Assembly: GCF_016909175.1 (NCBI RefSeq)
Contig: NZ_JAFBFI010000015.1
Coordinates: forward strand, 1-64,000
Direction: 5' to 3'
DNA from: Peribacillus deserti
Lineage (GTDB): Bacteria; Bacillota; Bacilli; Bacillales; DSM-1321
DNA: 64,000 nt
Shown here piece by piece: positions 54,138 through 62,514 of this stretch. How positions within the stretch are numbered: the first letter of the stretch is position 1; the number at the start of each line of letters is the position of its first letter. The notes under the pieces were generated by a model, which had not been told where the DNA came from, did no database searches, and saw only the letters and a program-made list of their open reading frames with translations. The position numbers and the translations under genes are program-made.

Positions 54138-54276
54138 TTTGAAAGGCACCGTTCTCCACATTTCATGTTGTCCAGCTCCAGTGCCTAGACAATCAGTCCA
54201 TGAGAAGAAAGGCGCTTCTCACGGCCTGCTCGCCTTATGCTTGTCGGGTCTGAACAAGGCACTTCCACATTTCGTT
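54138..54276. repeat. dispersed Bacillaceae repeat, copy 3
   Basis: GGCACCGTTCTCCACATTTC, TTGTCCAGCTCCAGTGCCTA, AGAAGAAAGGCGCTTCTCAC, TATGCTTGTCGGGTCTGAAC, then AAGGCACTTCC. The CCAGTGCCTA...AAGGCACTTCC ends are complementary, so a unit can fold. Confidence 0.8.
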
Positions 54277-54358
54277 TAAAAAAACGTTTCCAACGATTTT
54301 TATTCATGTTAAAATCAATCTGGCTCAAATTATTATTTACACAAGAGGGTTGATCAGC

Positions 54359-54973
54359 ATGACTTGGGAACTTTTAAGTATTATCGGAACCATCGCCTTT
54401 GCAGTAAGCGGAGCAATTATTGCGATGGAAGAAGAATATGATATATTAGGTGTTTTTATTTTAGGAATTGTAACCGCCTTTGGCGGCGGTGCCATCCGCA
54501 ATTTATTAATTGGGCTTCCGGTTACAGCCCTTTGGGATCAAAGTTCATCCTTCATTATTGCTTTAGCTGCTATTACCATTGTGTTTCTTTTTCCAAACAA
54601 TCTGCTGAAGCACTGGAACATTTGGGGAAACTTCACCGATGCCATTGGCTTGTCTGCCTTTGCGATCCAGGGCGCTCTGTACGCAGTGAAAATGGAAATG
54701 CCGCTCAGCGGAATTATTGTTGCAGCCGTCCTCACTGGGAGCGGCGGCGGTATTGTCCGTGATTTACTCGCCGGCCGTAAACCTCTCGTGTTTAGAGACG
54801 AAATTTATGCCGTCTGGGCGATCATATGCGGTGCCGTGATCGGTTACGGTTTGGCTGAACAGCCATGGGAGCTGTATATTTTATGTTTCTTGACTACTCT
54901 GCTTCGAATATTGTCTTATAAATTCAAATGGCGCCTTCCTAATAGAGGTCTGGCAGGAAAAAAGACGGCCTAG
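54359..54973 (+). CDS. TRIC-family channel-like protein (UPF0126)
   Basis: About 204 residues, seven hydrophobic helices in two inverted-looking repeats, each with a Gly-rich motif: VTAFGGGAIRNLLIG and LTGSGGGIVRDLLAG. This is the bacterial TRIC (trimeric intracellular cation channel-like) family. ATG 54359 follows GAGGG; the in-frame TTG at 54350 is less likely. Single gene; its stop lies inside the terminator. Confidence 0.9.
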   Translation: MTWELLSIIGTIAFAVSGAIIAMEEEYDILGVFILGIVTAFGGGAIRNLLIGLPVTALWDQSSSFIIALAAITIVFLFPNNLLKHWNIWGNFTDAIGLSAFAIQGALYAVKMEMPLSGIIVAAVLTGSGGGIVRDLLAGRKPLVFRDEIYAVWAIICGAVIGYGLAEQPWELYILCFLTTLLRILSYKFKWRLPNRGLAGKKTA

Positions 54974-54986
54974 GGCCGTCTTTTTC
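54959..54986. terminator. bidirectional terminator at the TRIC/glutaredoxin boundary
   Basis: AAAAAGACGGCC/GGCCGTCTTTTT with only TAG as loop, which is the stop codon of the TRIC gene. Confidence 0.92.
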
Positions 54987-54988
54987 TA

Positions 54989-55234
54989 TTACAGAACATC
55001 CTGATGTACAAAGGTCATGATGGCTTGGGGATCAAAGCCGAGAATCCAGTTGCCATTCACTTTGATTTGAGGAACTCCCATTTGGCCCGTTTCTTCTACA
55101 AGCCTTTGGGCTGCTGCAGAATCCTCCTGAACATTTACTTCCTTATATTCAAGTCCTTGTTCATTCAAAAAATGTTTCGCGTGGATACAGTACGGGCAGG
55201 TATTGGTTGTGTATACGGTAATATCGTTTTCCAT
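54989..55234 (-). CDS. glutaredoxin-family protein
   Basis: 81 residues. Active site TCPYC near the N-terminus (residues 12-16), cis-Pro motif GVPQI and a closing GFDP helix, the NrdH/glutaredoxin layout. It probably reduces disulfides with glutathione-like or bacillithiol-type partners; a bacilliredoxin-like role is possible. AGGAGGG precedes ATG. Stop and terminator shared with the convergent TRIC gene; spoVK ends 21 nt beyond its start. Confidence 0.92.
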   Translation of the reverse strand: MENDITVYTTNTCPYCIHAKHFLNEQGLEYKEVNVQEDSAAAQRLVEETGQMGVPQIKVNGNWILGFDPQAIMTFVHQDVL

Positions 55235-55255
55235 GATAAGCCCTCCTATCGCTTT

Positions 55256-56224
55256 TTAACTGTAGCTGTCTTCTTCTTCGTGCTCCAAGGCTAAATCTAC
55301 GCTGCGCAGTGTGATTAAATCGATCTTGTCAAAGCTGTCACCTAATAATATCCGCATCGCCTGAGCTCTTATAGACTTTTCAATCACATTTCGAATATAC
55401 CGTCCATTTGAAAAACTGATCGGATTTACAACATCCTTTACGTAGTTCAAATGCGCTCTGATTTTCCTTTCAGCATCAGAACTTAAAATATACTCTTTTT
55501 CCTTGAGCATTTTTTCTGCGATTTCCATAAGCTCGTCAACTGAGTAGTCTGGGAAATCTACTACGATCGGAAACCGAGAATGCAAGCCTGGGTTCAAGGA
55601 AAGGAAAAAAGACATTTCGCGTGAATAGCCTGCCAGAATCAGTACGAATTCATGCTGTTTGTCTTCCATATGCTTGACAAGGGTGTCGATGGCTTCTTTA
55701 CCAAAATCTTTTTCTCCGCCCCTTCCCAGTGAGTAGGCTTCGTCAATGAAAAGAATGCCTCCGATGGCTTTTTTAATAAGATCCCTTGTTTTTTGGGCGG
55801 TGTGGCCGATATATTCCCCTACAAGATCTGCCCGCTCTGCTTCAATCAGGTGTCCTTTTGATAACACATTCATCTGCTGAAACAACTTTCCGATTAACCG
55901 TGCTACTGTTGTTTTACCCGTACCCGGATTGCCTTTAAACATCATATGCAGTGCTTGTTTTTCGGCCTTCAGCCCATGTTCTTCTCTTTTTTTGTTCACA
56001 TAGATCCAAGCATATATTTCTTTAATCATTCTTTTCATTTCGCTCATGCCTACAAGAGCACTTAGTTCATTTTCTATCTCCATTAAAGGTTTATGGCGCA
56101 GAGGCATATCCATTGTCGCAATTTGTCCTGGAACCTCTTTTTTTAATGTCGAAGTTTTTCTCTTCTGGCCATTTAAGACAATATTGATCTGGCCATTATT
56201 TTTCATCCGAAAAGGCTGATCCAT
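55256..56224 (-). CDS. spoVK: stage V sporulation protein K, AAA ATPase
   Basis: 322 residues. AAA core with Walker A GNPGTGKTT, Walker B GILFIDEAYSL, sensor region FVLILAGY and the arginine-finger-like SRFP. The preceding LVGMSEMKRMIKEI is the usual CbbX/SpoVK start. Needed for late spore maturation in B. subtilis, and located next to hfq there too. The short N-terminal extension is basic. Confidence 0.93.
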   Translation of the reverse strand: MDQPFRMKNNGQINIVLNGQKRKTSTLKKEVPGQIATMDMPLRHKPLMEIENELSALVGMSEMKRMIKEIYAWIYVNKKREEHGLKAEKQALHMMFKGNPGTGKTTVARLIGKLFQQMNVLSKGHLIEAERADLVGEYIGHTAQKTRDLIKKAIGGILFIDEAYSLGRGGEKDFGKEAIDTLVKHMEDKQHEFVLILAGYSREMSFFLSLNPGLHSRFPIVVDFPDYSVDELMEIAEKMLKEKEYILSSDAERKIRAHLNYVKDVVNPISFSNGRYIRNVIEKSIRAQAMRILLGDSFDKIDLITLRSVDLALEHEEEDSYS

Positions 56225-56454
56225 TTATTTCACCTCTCGATTAAAGCTTTATTCTGCATATTTACTGGATTCCCTCTTATCTTTTATCGAAGCTGTCGAA
56301 AAGGTCACCCTACGATCAGCCGCTATATTTCTACATATTTCGAAGAATTGTCGTTTTTTGCGGTTTCCCAAGAAATAATTCTTCTTCCTAAATAGATATT
56401 CAACAGCCGGAAAAAACAGTATTAATTGTTGAAAAAACCGAAAGATAAAAAAAC

Positions 56455-56484
56455 AAAACGGCCAGGAAAAGTCCTGGCCGTTTT
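56455..56484 (-). terminator. terminator of hfq
   Basis: AAAACGGCCAGG/CCTGGCCGTTTT arms; minus-strand tail GTTTTTTT. The gap 56225-56454 is the spoVK promoter side with no gene. Confidence 0.93.
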
Positions 56485-56501
56485 AATAGGTTTCGCTAAT
56501 T

Positions 56502-56738
56502 TTAAGCTTCCTTGCCTTCGAAATCGATCTGAACATTTCTTTGTGGAGCAAATGTTGAAATGGCATGTTTATAAACCAGCTGCTGTTTGCCTTCGCTTTC
56601 AAACAGCACTGTAAAGTTATCGAATCCTTTAATCTGCCCTCTAATTTGGAATCCATTTAATAAAAAGACGGTAACATACGTCCCTTCTTTTCTTAATACA
56701 TTTAAAAACTGATCCTGAATGTTTACTGATTGTTTCAT
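56502..56738 (-). CDS. hfq: RNA chaperone Hfq
   Basis: 78 residues. Sm1 motif ([20 protein letters not shown]) and Sm2 motif ([10 protein letters not shown]) are intact. Forms the hexamer that binds small RNAs. ATG 56738 is chosen because GAGGAGG lies eight bases upstream; two earlier codons are between the site and this ATG. It lies 30 nt after the miaA stop, as in other Bacilli. Confidence 0.96.
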   Translation of the reverse strand: MKQSVNIQDQFLNVLRKEGTYVTVFLLNGFQIRGQIKGFDNFTVLFESEGKQQLVYKHAISTFAPQRNVQIDFEGKEA

Positions 56739-56768
56739 GTGCAAGTCCTCCTCTATTTCTCTCTATTT

Positions 56769-57728
56769 TTATCTATTCGCTTTTATTGCCAGCTTTCCTG
56801 CAATAAAAGCGGATATTTCATCAACTTTTTTATCGAAGCTTTTTCCATCTCCCATGTCAAACCAGGCTACGTCCATTTTATTTCGGAACCAGGTAAGCTG
56901 GCGTTTCGCATATCTCCGGGAGTTTTGTTTTAAATTTTCAATAGCCTTTTCAAATGTAGCCCGGCCGTCGAAATAATCATAAATCTCTTTGTAGCCAATT
57001 GCCTGTATAGATTGACAGTCCTTTAAGCCCTCTTCATAAAACCTGCGGACTTCTTTTTCCAGACCCTGATCCACCATAAGATCAACACGATCATTGATCC
57101 TCTTATACAAGAGTTCACGATCCATATCCAGTCCAATAATAACTGTGTCGTATTTTAACTCCTGCGGCTGTACCTCCATCTGTTCACTCATGGTTTTTCC
57201 GGTACAGTGAAAAATTTCCAATGCACGGATAACCCGCCTTGTGTTCTGGTATGGAATGCGTTCTGCGCTGATAGGGTCAATCTCCTGTAACATGGCAAAA
57301 ACGGATTGCGGTCCTTCTTGATCTGATTTCTGTTCAAGCTGCTTTCGGTATGCTTCATCAGACGGGATATCAGGAAACTGATAACCATAAATAACTGATT
57401 GTATGTATAAACCTGTGCCCCCAGCAATAATAGGAAGCTTTCCGCGGCTCGATATGTCAGTAATAAGCCTGCCCGCGAGGTTTTGGAATTCGGCAGCATT
57501 AAAGCCTTCATCTGGATCTTTAATATCAATCAAATGGTGCGGCACATCCTGCATCTCTTCAGGCGTGATCTTGGCAGTCCCAATATCCATCCCTCTATAG
57601 ATTTGCATAGAATCTCCACTGATAATCTCCCCGTTAAACATCTGGGCAAGCTCCACACTCAGTTTTGTCTTGCCAACGGCTGTCGGTCCGATAATGACCA
57701 ATAATTTTTCCTTCGCCAACTTCTTCAC
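56769..57728 (-). CDS. miaA: tRNA dimethylallyltransferase MiaA
   Basis: 319 residues. P-loop IGPTAVGKTKLS, then SGDSMQIYRGMDIGTAKITP, GGTGLYIQSV and the ALEIFHCTGKTMSEQ region, all typical of MiaA. It adds the isopentenyl group to A37 of tRNAs reading UNN codons. Probable operon with hfq. Confidence 0.96.
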   Translation of the reverse strand: MKKLAKEKLLVIIGPTAVGKTKLSVELAQMFNGEIISGDSMQIYRGMDIGTAKITPEEMQDVPHHLIDIKDPDEGFNAAEFQNLAGRLITDISSRGKLPIIAGGTGLYIQSVIYGYQFPDIPSDEAYRKQLEQKSDQEGPQSVFAMLQEIDPISAERIPYQNTRRVIRALEIFHCTGKTMSEQMEVQPQELKYDTVIIGLDMDRELLYKRINDRVDLMVDQGLEKEVRRFYEEGLKDCQSIQAIGYKEIYDYFDGRATFEKAIENLKQNSRRYAKRQLTWFRNKMDVAWFDMGDGKSFDKKVDEISAFIAGKLAIKANR

Positions 57729-57890
57729 TGCCTTACTTTCTTTTTTCCTATCTTACCATAATATAACAAAGCAGCAGAACATTTATCCATTATAGTAAAA
57801 AAGGGATGTTTTTATACTGAAAGTGTAAGAATTTATCTTTCTTTCACTTTCTACCCATAATATTTTTAGAAGAAACTTCCTAGATCAGAA

Positions 57891-57913
57891 AAAAAGACGA
57901 AGCTGCATTCGTC
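57891..57913 (-). terminator. terminator of the HxlR regulator
   Basis: GACGAA/TTCGTC arms; minus-strand tail TTTTTTTCTG. Confidence 0.8.
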
Positions 57914-57949
57914 CTTTCATAGACTTCATTACCGAGATATTCTGCAGCG

Positions 57950-58321
57950 TCACTTCAGTTTGTCATTCAGCACACTTTCCTCCAGCATCGAAAATTTATC
58001 TCCATACACCTTTGTAATGTGTTTTTCTCCCCATGCGCATAAAGAATCTAATATCCCTTGAAGACTCCATCCATATTCGCTCAGCTCATACTCTACCTTT
58101 GGAGGAATTTGGTTGTAAACGATTCGGTTAATCACTCCGTCTTCCTCTAATTCACGCAGCTGCTGAGTCAGCATTTTTTGTGTAATGCCAGGCATGAGCC
58201 GCTTCAATTCGCTAGTACGTTTTTTTCCGTGAGTAAGATGGCACAGTATGACACATTTCCACTTTCCGCCGATAACCTCAAGAGTTGCTTCAACCGATAT
58301 ATTGTATTTCTTTTTCTCCAT
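57950..58321 (-). CDS. ytcD: HxlR-family regulator, YtcD-like
   Basis: 123 residues. EVIGGKWKCVILCHL, then SELKRLMPGITQKMLTQQLR (recognition helix) and PPKVEYELSEYGWSL wing, full HxlR length. The usual Cys just before the core (CPVE) is replaced by SVEA, so redox sensing through that Cys is unlikely. It is divergent from an MFS exporter and an aldo/keto reductase in the same arrangement as B. subtilis ytcD/ytbD-ytbE, so it probably represses or activates them. Confidence 0.85.
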   Translation of the reverse strand: MEKKKYNISVEATLEVIGGKWKCVILCHLTHGKKRTSELKRLMPGITQKMLTQQLRELEEDGVINRIVYNQIPPKVEYELSEYGWSLQGILDSLCAWGEKHITKVYGDKFSMLEESVLNDKLK

Positions 58322-58349
58322 ATTGAACCTCCAGCTCTTGCAAATAATG

Positions 58350-58480
58350 TCTTAAAGCAACATATAAAAAATAATTGCGCCGTTACTTAAATTAATTGCA
58401 TCACATAAAAAATAAATTGCGCCGTTTCTTAAAATAATTACATCATATAAAAAATAAATAGCTCCGAACTTAGAAATGAG
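58350..58480. repeat. about 42-bp AT-rich tandem repeat
   Basis: Successive units share GCGCCGTT, CTTAAA, a T/A-rich stretch, CATCA and ATAAAAAATAAAT; about two and a half units. It lies in the 466-bp divergent region between the regulator and the transporter; the rest of that region shows no gene. Confidence 0.7.
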
Positions 58481-58787
58481 TCCTCCAAAACGAAATAACC
58501 TCAATTTAATTGCGTTTTCCTTCGTTTTATTGCGCGGAAACTATTTAAATTGCTACTGTATGCCGGCATTTGCGCCGCATATTGGAATTACCGCTTAAAC
58601 ACAGATATGTAGGCACTAAAAAGTTCCTATGGTACTTAAAGGGGTCTATATCACTTAAAAGTGCGTACTTTTCTTTATATCTCATATATCTCATAATAAC
58701 ATTTGCCGGCTGAAATTGACCATTCTTTTATTATGTTTTTCTTAATGATGCGGCACCATACAAAAGAAGAAATGAGGAGGAGAGAAA

Positions 58788-59984
58788 ATGGAATTAGATA
58801 AACGAAGAAGTACGCTGGCGCTGCTCGCATTAGCAGTCAGTGCCTTTGCAATAGGTACAACAGAATTTATCAGTGTGGGACTTTTGCCGCTTATCGCTGA
58901 AGATCTTCACATTCCGGTAACAGCAGCAGGATTGACTGTTTCCTTATATGCCCTCGGAGTCACATTTGGAGCTCCTGTATTAACATCTATGACTGCAAGG
59001 GTGTCACGAAAAACATTATTGCTTGCAGTTATGATTGTATTTATTGCCGGCAATAGTATAGCGGCCTTTGCAGATACGATCGGAATTTTACTTTTAGGGC
59101 GGGTTATTGCTGCCTTATCACACGGAATTTTTATGTCAATCGGCTCAACAATTGCAGCTAATTTAGTAAAAGAAGACCGAAGAGCCAGCGCGATTTCCTT
59201 CATGTTTACAGGACTTACGGTCGCAACGGTAACTGGTGTCCCGTTTGGTACATTTATCGGACAGCAATTTGGCTGGAGAATGGCCTTTATCGCTATAATT
59301 ATTGTCGGCGCTATTGCTTTGATTGCAAATAGCCTGCTGATCCCATCTACCCTTCCAAAAGGCGTTCGAACAACTTTCAGTGATCAAATCAAACTAATAA
59401 CGAATGGCCGAATTTTGCTGGTTCTAATAATTACGGCACTTGGCTATGGAGGTACGTTTGTAGTATTCACCTACCTTTCTCCCCTGCTGGAAGAAATAAC
59501 AGGTTTCAGAAAAGAGAGTGTCGCTGCCATTTTGCTTGTCTACGGAGTTGCTATAGCTATTGGAAATGTAATTGGTGGAAAGGCAGCAAACCGCAATCCA
59601 ATCAACGCTCTTTTCTATATGTTTGTTGTACAAGCTATTGTACTGCTGATTTTATCGTTTACCGCACCATTTAAAACAGCTGGACTTATTACTATTATTT
59701 TGATGGGACTGTTCGCTTTCATGAATGTACCCGGCTTGCAGGTATATGTAGTGATGCTGGCAGAGCGTTTTGTTCCAAGTGCTGTCGATGTCGCTTCAGC
59801 CCTTAATATTGCTGCATTCAATGCAGGAATCGCTATTGGTTCTTATATTGGCGGTGTTGTTACCGATTCGATTGGGCTCATTCACACAGCCTGGATTGGA
59901 GCCGTAATGGTTGCAGGAGCCGTAGTGCTTACAGGCTGGAGCCGGTTCTTGGAACGAAAAGATCGGAATGGTGCTGAGGTATAA
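58788..59984 (+). CDS. ytbD: MFS exporter, YtbD-like (DHA1 family)
   Basis: 398 residues, 12 helices. AVSAFAIGTTEFISVGLLP, the motif-A loop TARVSRKTLLL and motif C region GVPFGTFIGQQFGWR mark a drug:H+ antiporter-type MFS exporter. GAGGAGGAG precedes ATG. First gene of an operon with the aldo/keto reductase. The substrate is unknown; linkage to a carbonyl reductase suggests export or detoxification of reactive carbonyls. Confidence 0.9.
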   Translation: MELDKRRSTLALLALAVSAFAIGTTEFISVGLLPLIAEDLHIPVTAAGLTVSLYALGVTFGAPVLTSMTARVSRKTLLLAVMIVFIAGNSIAAFADTIGILLLGRVIAALSHGIFMSIGSTIAANLVKEDRRASAISFMFTGLTVATVTGVPFGTFIGQQFGWRMAFIAIIIVGAIALIANSLLIPSTLPKGVRTTFSDQIKLITNGRILLVLIITALGYGGTFVVFTYLSPLLEEITGFRKESVAAILLVYGVAIAIGNVIGGKAANRNPINALFYMFVVQAIVLLILSFTAPFKTAGLITIILMGLFAFMNVPGLQVYVVMLAERFVPSAVDVASALNIAAFNAGIAIGSYIGGVVTDSIGLIHTAWIGAVMVAGAVVLTGWSRFLERKDRNGAEV

Positions 59985-60041
59985 GTCCTCAGGACAACTT
60001 GATAAAAATATCCCTCTTATTAAGGGAGGTGATGCGTACTA

Positions 60042-60077
60042 TTGATTCAGCAACCAACAATTAGGAGGAAAAAATAA
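60042..60077 (+). other. possible 11-codon leader ORF overlapping ytbE
   Basis: GGGAGGTGATG is followed at a normal distance by TTG 60042, giving MIQQPTIRRKK and a TAA that overlaps the ytbE start as TAATG. The strength of the upstream ribosome site and the overlap suggest translational coupling, but no conservation can be checked here. Confidence 0.3.
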
Positions 60078-60922
60078 TGACAGCAAAAAACTTACAAGAT
60101 ACAACTACACTAAATAATGGAGTAAAAATGCCATGGTTCGGTTTAGGCGTGTTTAAAGTCGAAGAAGGTCCCGAACTAGTGAATGCCGTCAAAACAGCGA
60201 TTCAGCATGGATATCGCAGTATTGATACGGCGGCTATTTACGGAAACGAAGAAGGAGTCGGCCAGGGGATCCGTGAAGGCATTCAAGCAGCCGGCATATC
60301 AAGAGAAGCTCTGTTTGTGACCTCAAAGGTTTGGAATGCTGACTTAGGGTACGAATCTACACTAAAAGCCTATGAAACAAGCTTAGAAAAACTCGGCCTC
60401 GAATATCTTGATTTATACCTGATTCACTGGCCTGTAGAGGGAAAATATAAAGATGCTTGGAAAGCTTTAGAAACTCTTTATAAAGATGGACGTGTCAAAG
60501 CCATCGGCGTCAGCAATTTTCAAATTCATCATTTAGAAGACCTAATGAAGGACGCAGAAATCAAACCAATGATCAACCAAGTTGAATACCATCCCCGTCT
60601 GACTCAAAAGGAACTTCAAGCTTTCTGCCGTGAGCAGGGCATTCAAATGGAAGCCTGGTCTCCTTTAATGCAAGGGCAGTTACTGGACAACGAAGTTCTG
60701 GCTGAAATTGCACAAAAACATAACAAATCAACGGCACAAGTTATTTTACGCTGGGACTTACAAAACGGAGTCGTCACCATTCCAAAATCAACAAAAGAGC
60801 ATCGGATTGCTGAGAACGCAGCGGTATTCGATTTTGAATTAACAAAAGAGGAGATGGAACAGATCGACCGCCTGAACCAGAACCTGCGGGTGGGTCCAGA
60901 TCCAGATAACTTTGATTTTTAA
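60077..60922 (+). CDS. ytbE: aldo/keto reductase, YtbE-like
   Basis: 281 residues, (beta/alpha)8 barrel. Catalytic set: Asp in SIDTAAIYGNEEGVGQGI with Tyr of IYGNE, Lys in LFVTSKVWN, His in LYLIHWP. The NADPH site is IPKSTKEHRI. Broad reduction of aldehydes and alpha-ketoaldehydes such as methylglyoxal is known for this branch. TTAGGAGG lies nine bases before ATG. Confidence 0.92.
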   Translation: MTAKNLQDTTTLNNGVKMPWFGLGVFKVEEGPELVNAVKTAIQHGYRSIDTAAIYGNEEGVGQGIREGIQAAGISREALFVTSKVWNADLGYESTLKAYETSLEKLGLEYLDLYLIHWPVEGKYKDAWKALETLYKDGRVKAIGVSNFQIHHLEDLMKDAEIKPMINQVEYHPRLTQKELQAFCREQGIQMEAWSPLMQGQLLDNEVLAEIAQKHNKSTAQVILRWDLQNGVVTIPKSTKEHRIAENAAVFDFELTKEEMEQIDRLNQNLRVGPDPDNFDF

Positions 60923-60928
60923 TGAAAT

Positions 60929-60966
60929 AACAACAAGAGACCCCTATTTGGAGGTCCCTTGTTGTT
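60929..60966 (+). terminator. terminator of ytbE
   Basis: AACAACAAGAGACC/GGTCCCTTGTTGTT arms. Confidence 0.9.
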
Positions 60967-61034
60967 TACTTAATATCTTCATCTTTTGAATCCTCTGCTA
61001 AACGAATATAAGAACTTTCAAACATATTCTTATA

Positions 61035-61119
61035 GGAGGTCAAATGTGTCTATCATGATCAACATAATTAAAATGACTTAGTCTAATCAGCCAAAGCGAA
61101 ATGCGGCTGATCTTTTTTT
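61035..61119 (+). other. short transcription unit: strong ribosome site, 11-codon ORF, terminator
   Basis: TAGGAGGTCAAAT precedes GTG, giving MSIMINIIKMT, or a shorter ATG start in frame. A hairpin ATCAGCC/GGCTGAT with eight T follows at 61086-61119. No promoter could be placed with confidence. Either a tiny peptide gene or a small RNA. Confidence 0.4.
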
Positions 61120-61220
61120 TGTATTAAAAGTAATTTCCAGAGAATAGGTACCTGCACTTCTCTTAGGCTTCTACATAGATTAGTTGGTGTACTCATATTT
61201 ATATAAAGGAAGGAAAATAC

Positions 61221-61838
61221 ATGGTTTCCTATATAGATTACACATCACCTAATGCTCAGTTCACCGCTGATATGAATCGAAGTAATTTGTTCACAAAAGA
61301 CCGCCGGAATTATATCAATATTCTAGGGATCAATCAATTAAACACCTTAGAAAATGTGTCCTTGCTCGATATTTACTTAAGTATGAATAATGTTGTCGAA
61401 CCGCACTACCACCAGAATGCAGCTGAGCTTGTATATTGCATTACAGGATCTGCAGTTGTTTCTTTGTTCAACCCTTTCACAAAACAGATTCAAAACTATC
61501 CTATCAAGCCTGGACAGGTAGCAAATGTACCCCAGGGCTGGTGGCACTATGAAGTGGCCACTGAAGATAACACACATCTTTTAGCTATATTCAATGCACC
61601 GGTTCCGGAAGTCATTCTAGGTTCCGACCTTTTAAAATTCACTCCCTCGAATATTATGGCTCATACTTACTGCCTTGATGAAAATCAGTGGAAAAAGGCA
61701 ATTGCCCCTGTTCAGCAGACCACTTTTATAGGACCGACTGTGAACTGTCAACGCGGTTCTCATCAAAATGATGGAGCCAGATATGGAAATCAAGGCAGAA
61801 GTGAACAACATAACCGCTATATTAGCCAGTATCCATAA
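61221..61838 (+). CDS. cupin-domain protein
   Basis: 205 residues. The metal motif is EPHYHQNAAELVYCITG, closing GQVANVPQGWWHYEV, one germin-like cupin barrel at about residues 45-135. The C-terminal 40 residues are polar and His/Gln-rich (NDGARYGNQGRSEQHNRYIS). Similar stand-alone cupins act in oxalate or spore-coat chemistry; nothing nearby decides. GGAAGG precedes ATG. An alternative frame over the last 40 codons also looks protein-like but would read through the terminator. Confidence 0.78.
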   Translation: MVSYIDYTSPNAQFTADMNRSNLFTKDRRNYINILGINQLNTLENVSLLDIYLSMNNVVEPHYHQNAAELVYCITGSAVVSLFNPFTKQIQNYPIKPGQVANVPQGWWHYEVATEDNTHLLAIFNAPVPEVILGSDLLKFTPSNIMAHTYCLDENQWKKAIAPVQQTTFIGPTVNCQRGSHQNDGARYGNQGRSEQHNRYISQYP

Positions 61839-61851
61839 AATGCATGTGGCG

Positions 61852-61881
61852 AAAAGACGCAATATCAAATTGCGTCTTTTT
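61852..61881 (+). terminator. terminator of the cupin gene
   Basis: AAAAGACGCAA/TTGCGTCTTTTT arms. Confidence 0.92.
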
Positions 61882-61942
61882 ATGATGTTGCCCATTTAAA
61901 GTGAGAACAGCTATATCAGCCTCCCAGCCCGCTGTGCTGCCA

Positions 61943-62003
61943 GATATATGAGCGGTTATTAAAGATATATGAGCGGTTATCAAAAATATTTGCGCTATTA
62001 TTG
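61943..62003. repeat. 21-bp tandem repeat
   Basis: ATATATGAGCGGTTATTAAA(G), ATATATGAGCGGTTATCAAA(A), then a degenerate ATATTTGCGCTATTATTGG; ATATATGAGC recurs at about 62024. It lies between the cupin and dehydratase genes. Confidence 0.8.
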
Positions 62004-62112
62004 GAAAAATTGAGTTGAAATCGAAAATATATGAGCTTTCGCTGTAGTGAAGCAAAATATATGCTTTCAGCCATGAATATTTGCTTCACTAATTATTTTA
62101 TTGCGGCGTTAT

Positions 62113-62514
62113 CTATTCATATTGAACAAAAACCACTGTTCCTTTTATAACCTCTCTGTCGTCCTGATTAACGGCGGCGACTTTGAAATGCAGTTTGTTA
62201 CCCTCTTTTTCATGAAGCACTGCTTTTAGAGTAATAGAATCGTTTAAAAATACCATACCTTTAAACCTTATTAAATAATCCTCCATGTACCCTTCCTCAT
62301 AAAATGATGTGAACAGCTTTGATAGATTGCCCATTGTCCACATTCCGTGTGCAATGATTCCTGGTAATCCGGCTTTCTTCGCTTCTTCATCGATGGTATG
62401 AATCGGGTTATAGTCGCCTGAGGCCCCTGCATATTTAATCAAGTCAAGTCTAGTGACAGGGTCTAACTGAGTGCTTTCAAGAGATTCTCCAGCCTGTAAT
62501 TCTGCCAGTTTCAT
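62113..62514 (-). CDS. MaoC-type dehydratase, catalytic half
   Basis: 133 residues, single hot-dog fold. YAGASGDYNPIHTIDEEAKK followed by GIIAHGMWTMG is the hydratase-2 motif with catalytic Asp and His. Acts on (R)-3-hydroxyacyl-CoA/enoyl-CoA. Its start overlaps the stop of the preceding gene by four bases (ATGA), so the two halves are translationally coupled and probably form a heterodimer. Confidence 0.9.
   Translation of the reverse strand: MKLAELQAGESLESTQLDPVTRLDLIKYAGASGDYNPIHTIDEEAKKAGLPGIIAHGMWTMGNLSKLFTSFYEEGYMEDYLIRFKGMVFLNDSITLKAVLHEKEGNKLHFKVAAVNQDDREVIKGTVVFVQYE

Noticed and set aside
53859-54279. Two overlapping ORFs sharing a long identical stretch
   Set aside because: They are produced by the dispersed repeat copies, not by genes; the shared part is repeat DNA.
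61632-61895. Minus-strand hydrophobic ORF opposite the cupin gene end
   Set aside because: It is antisense to the cupin gene and crosses its terminator, with no ribosome site.
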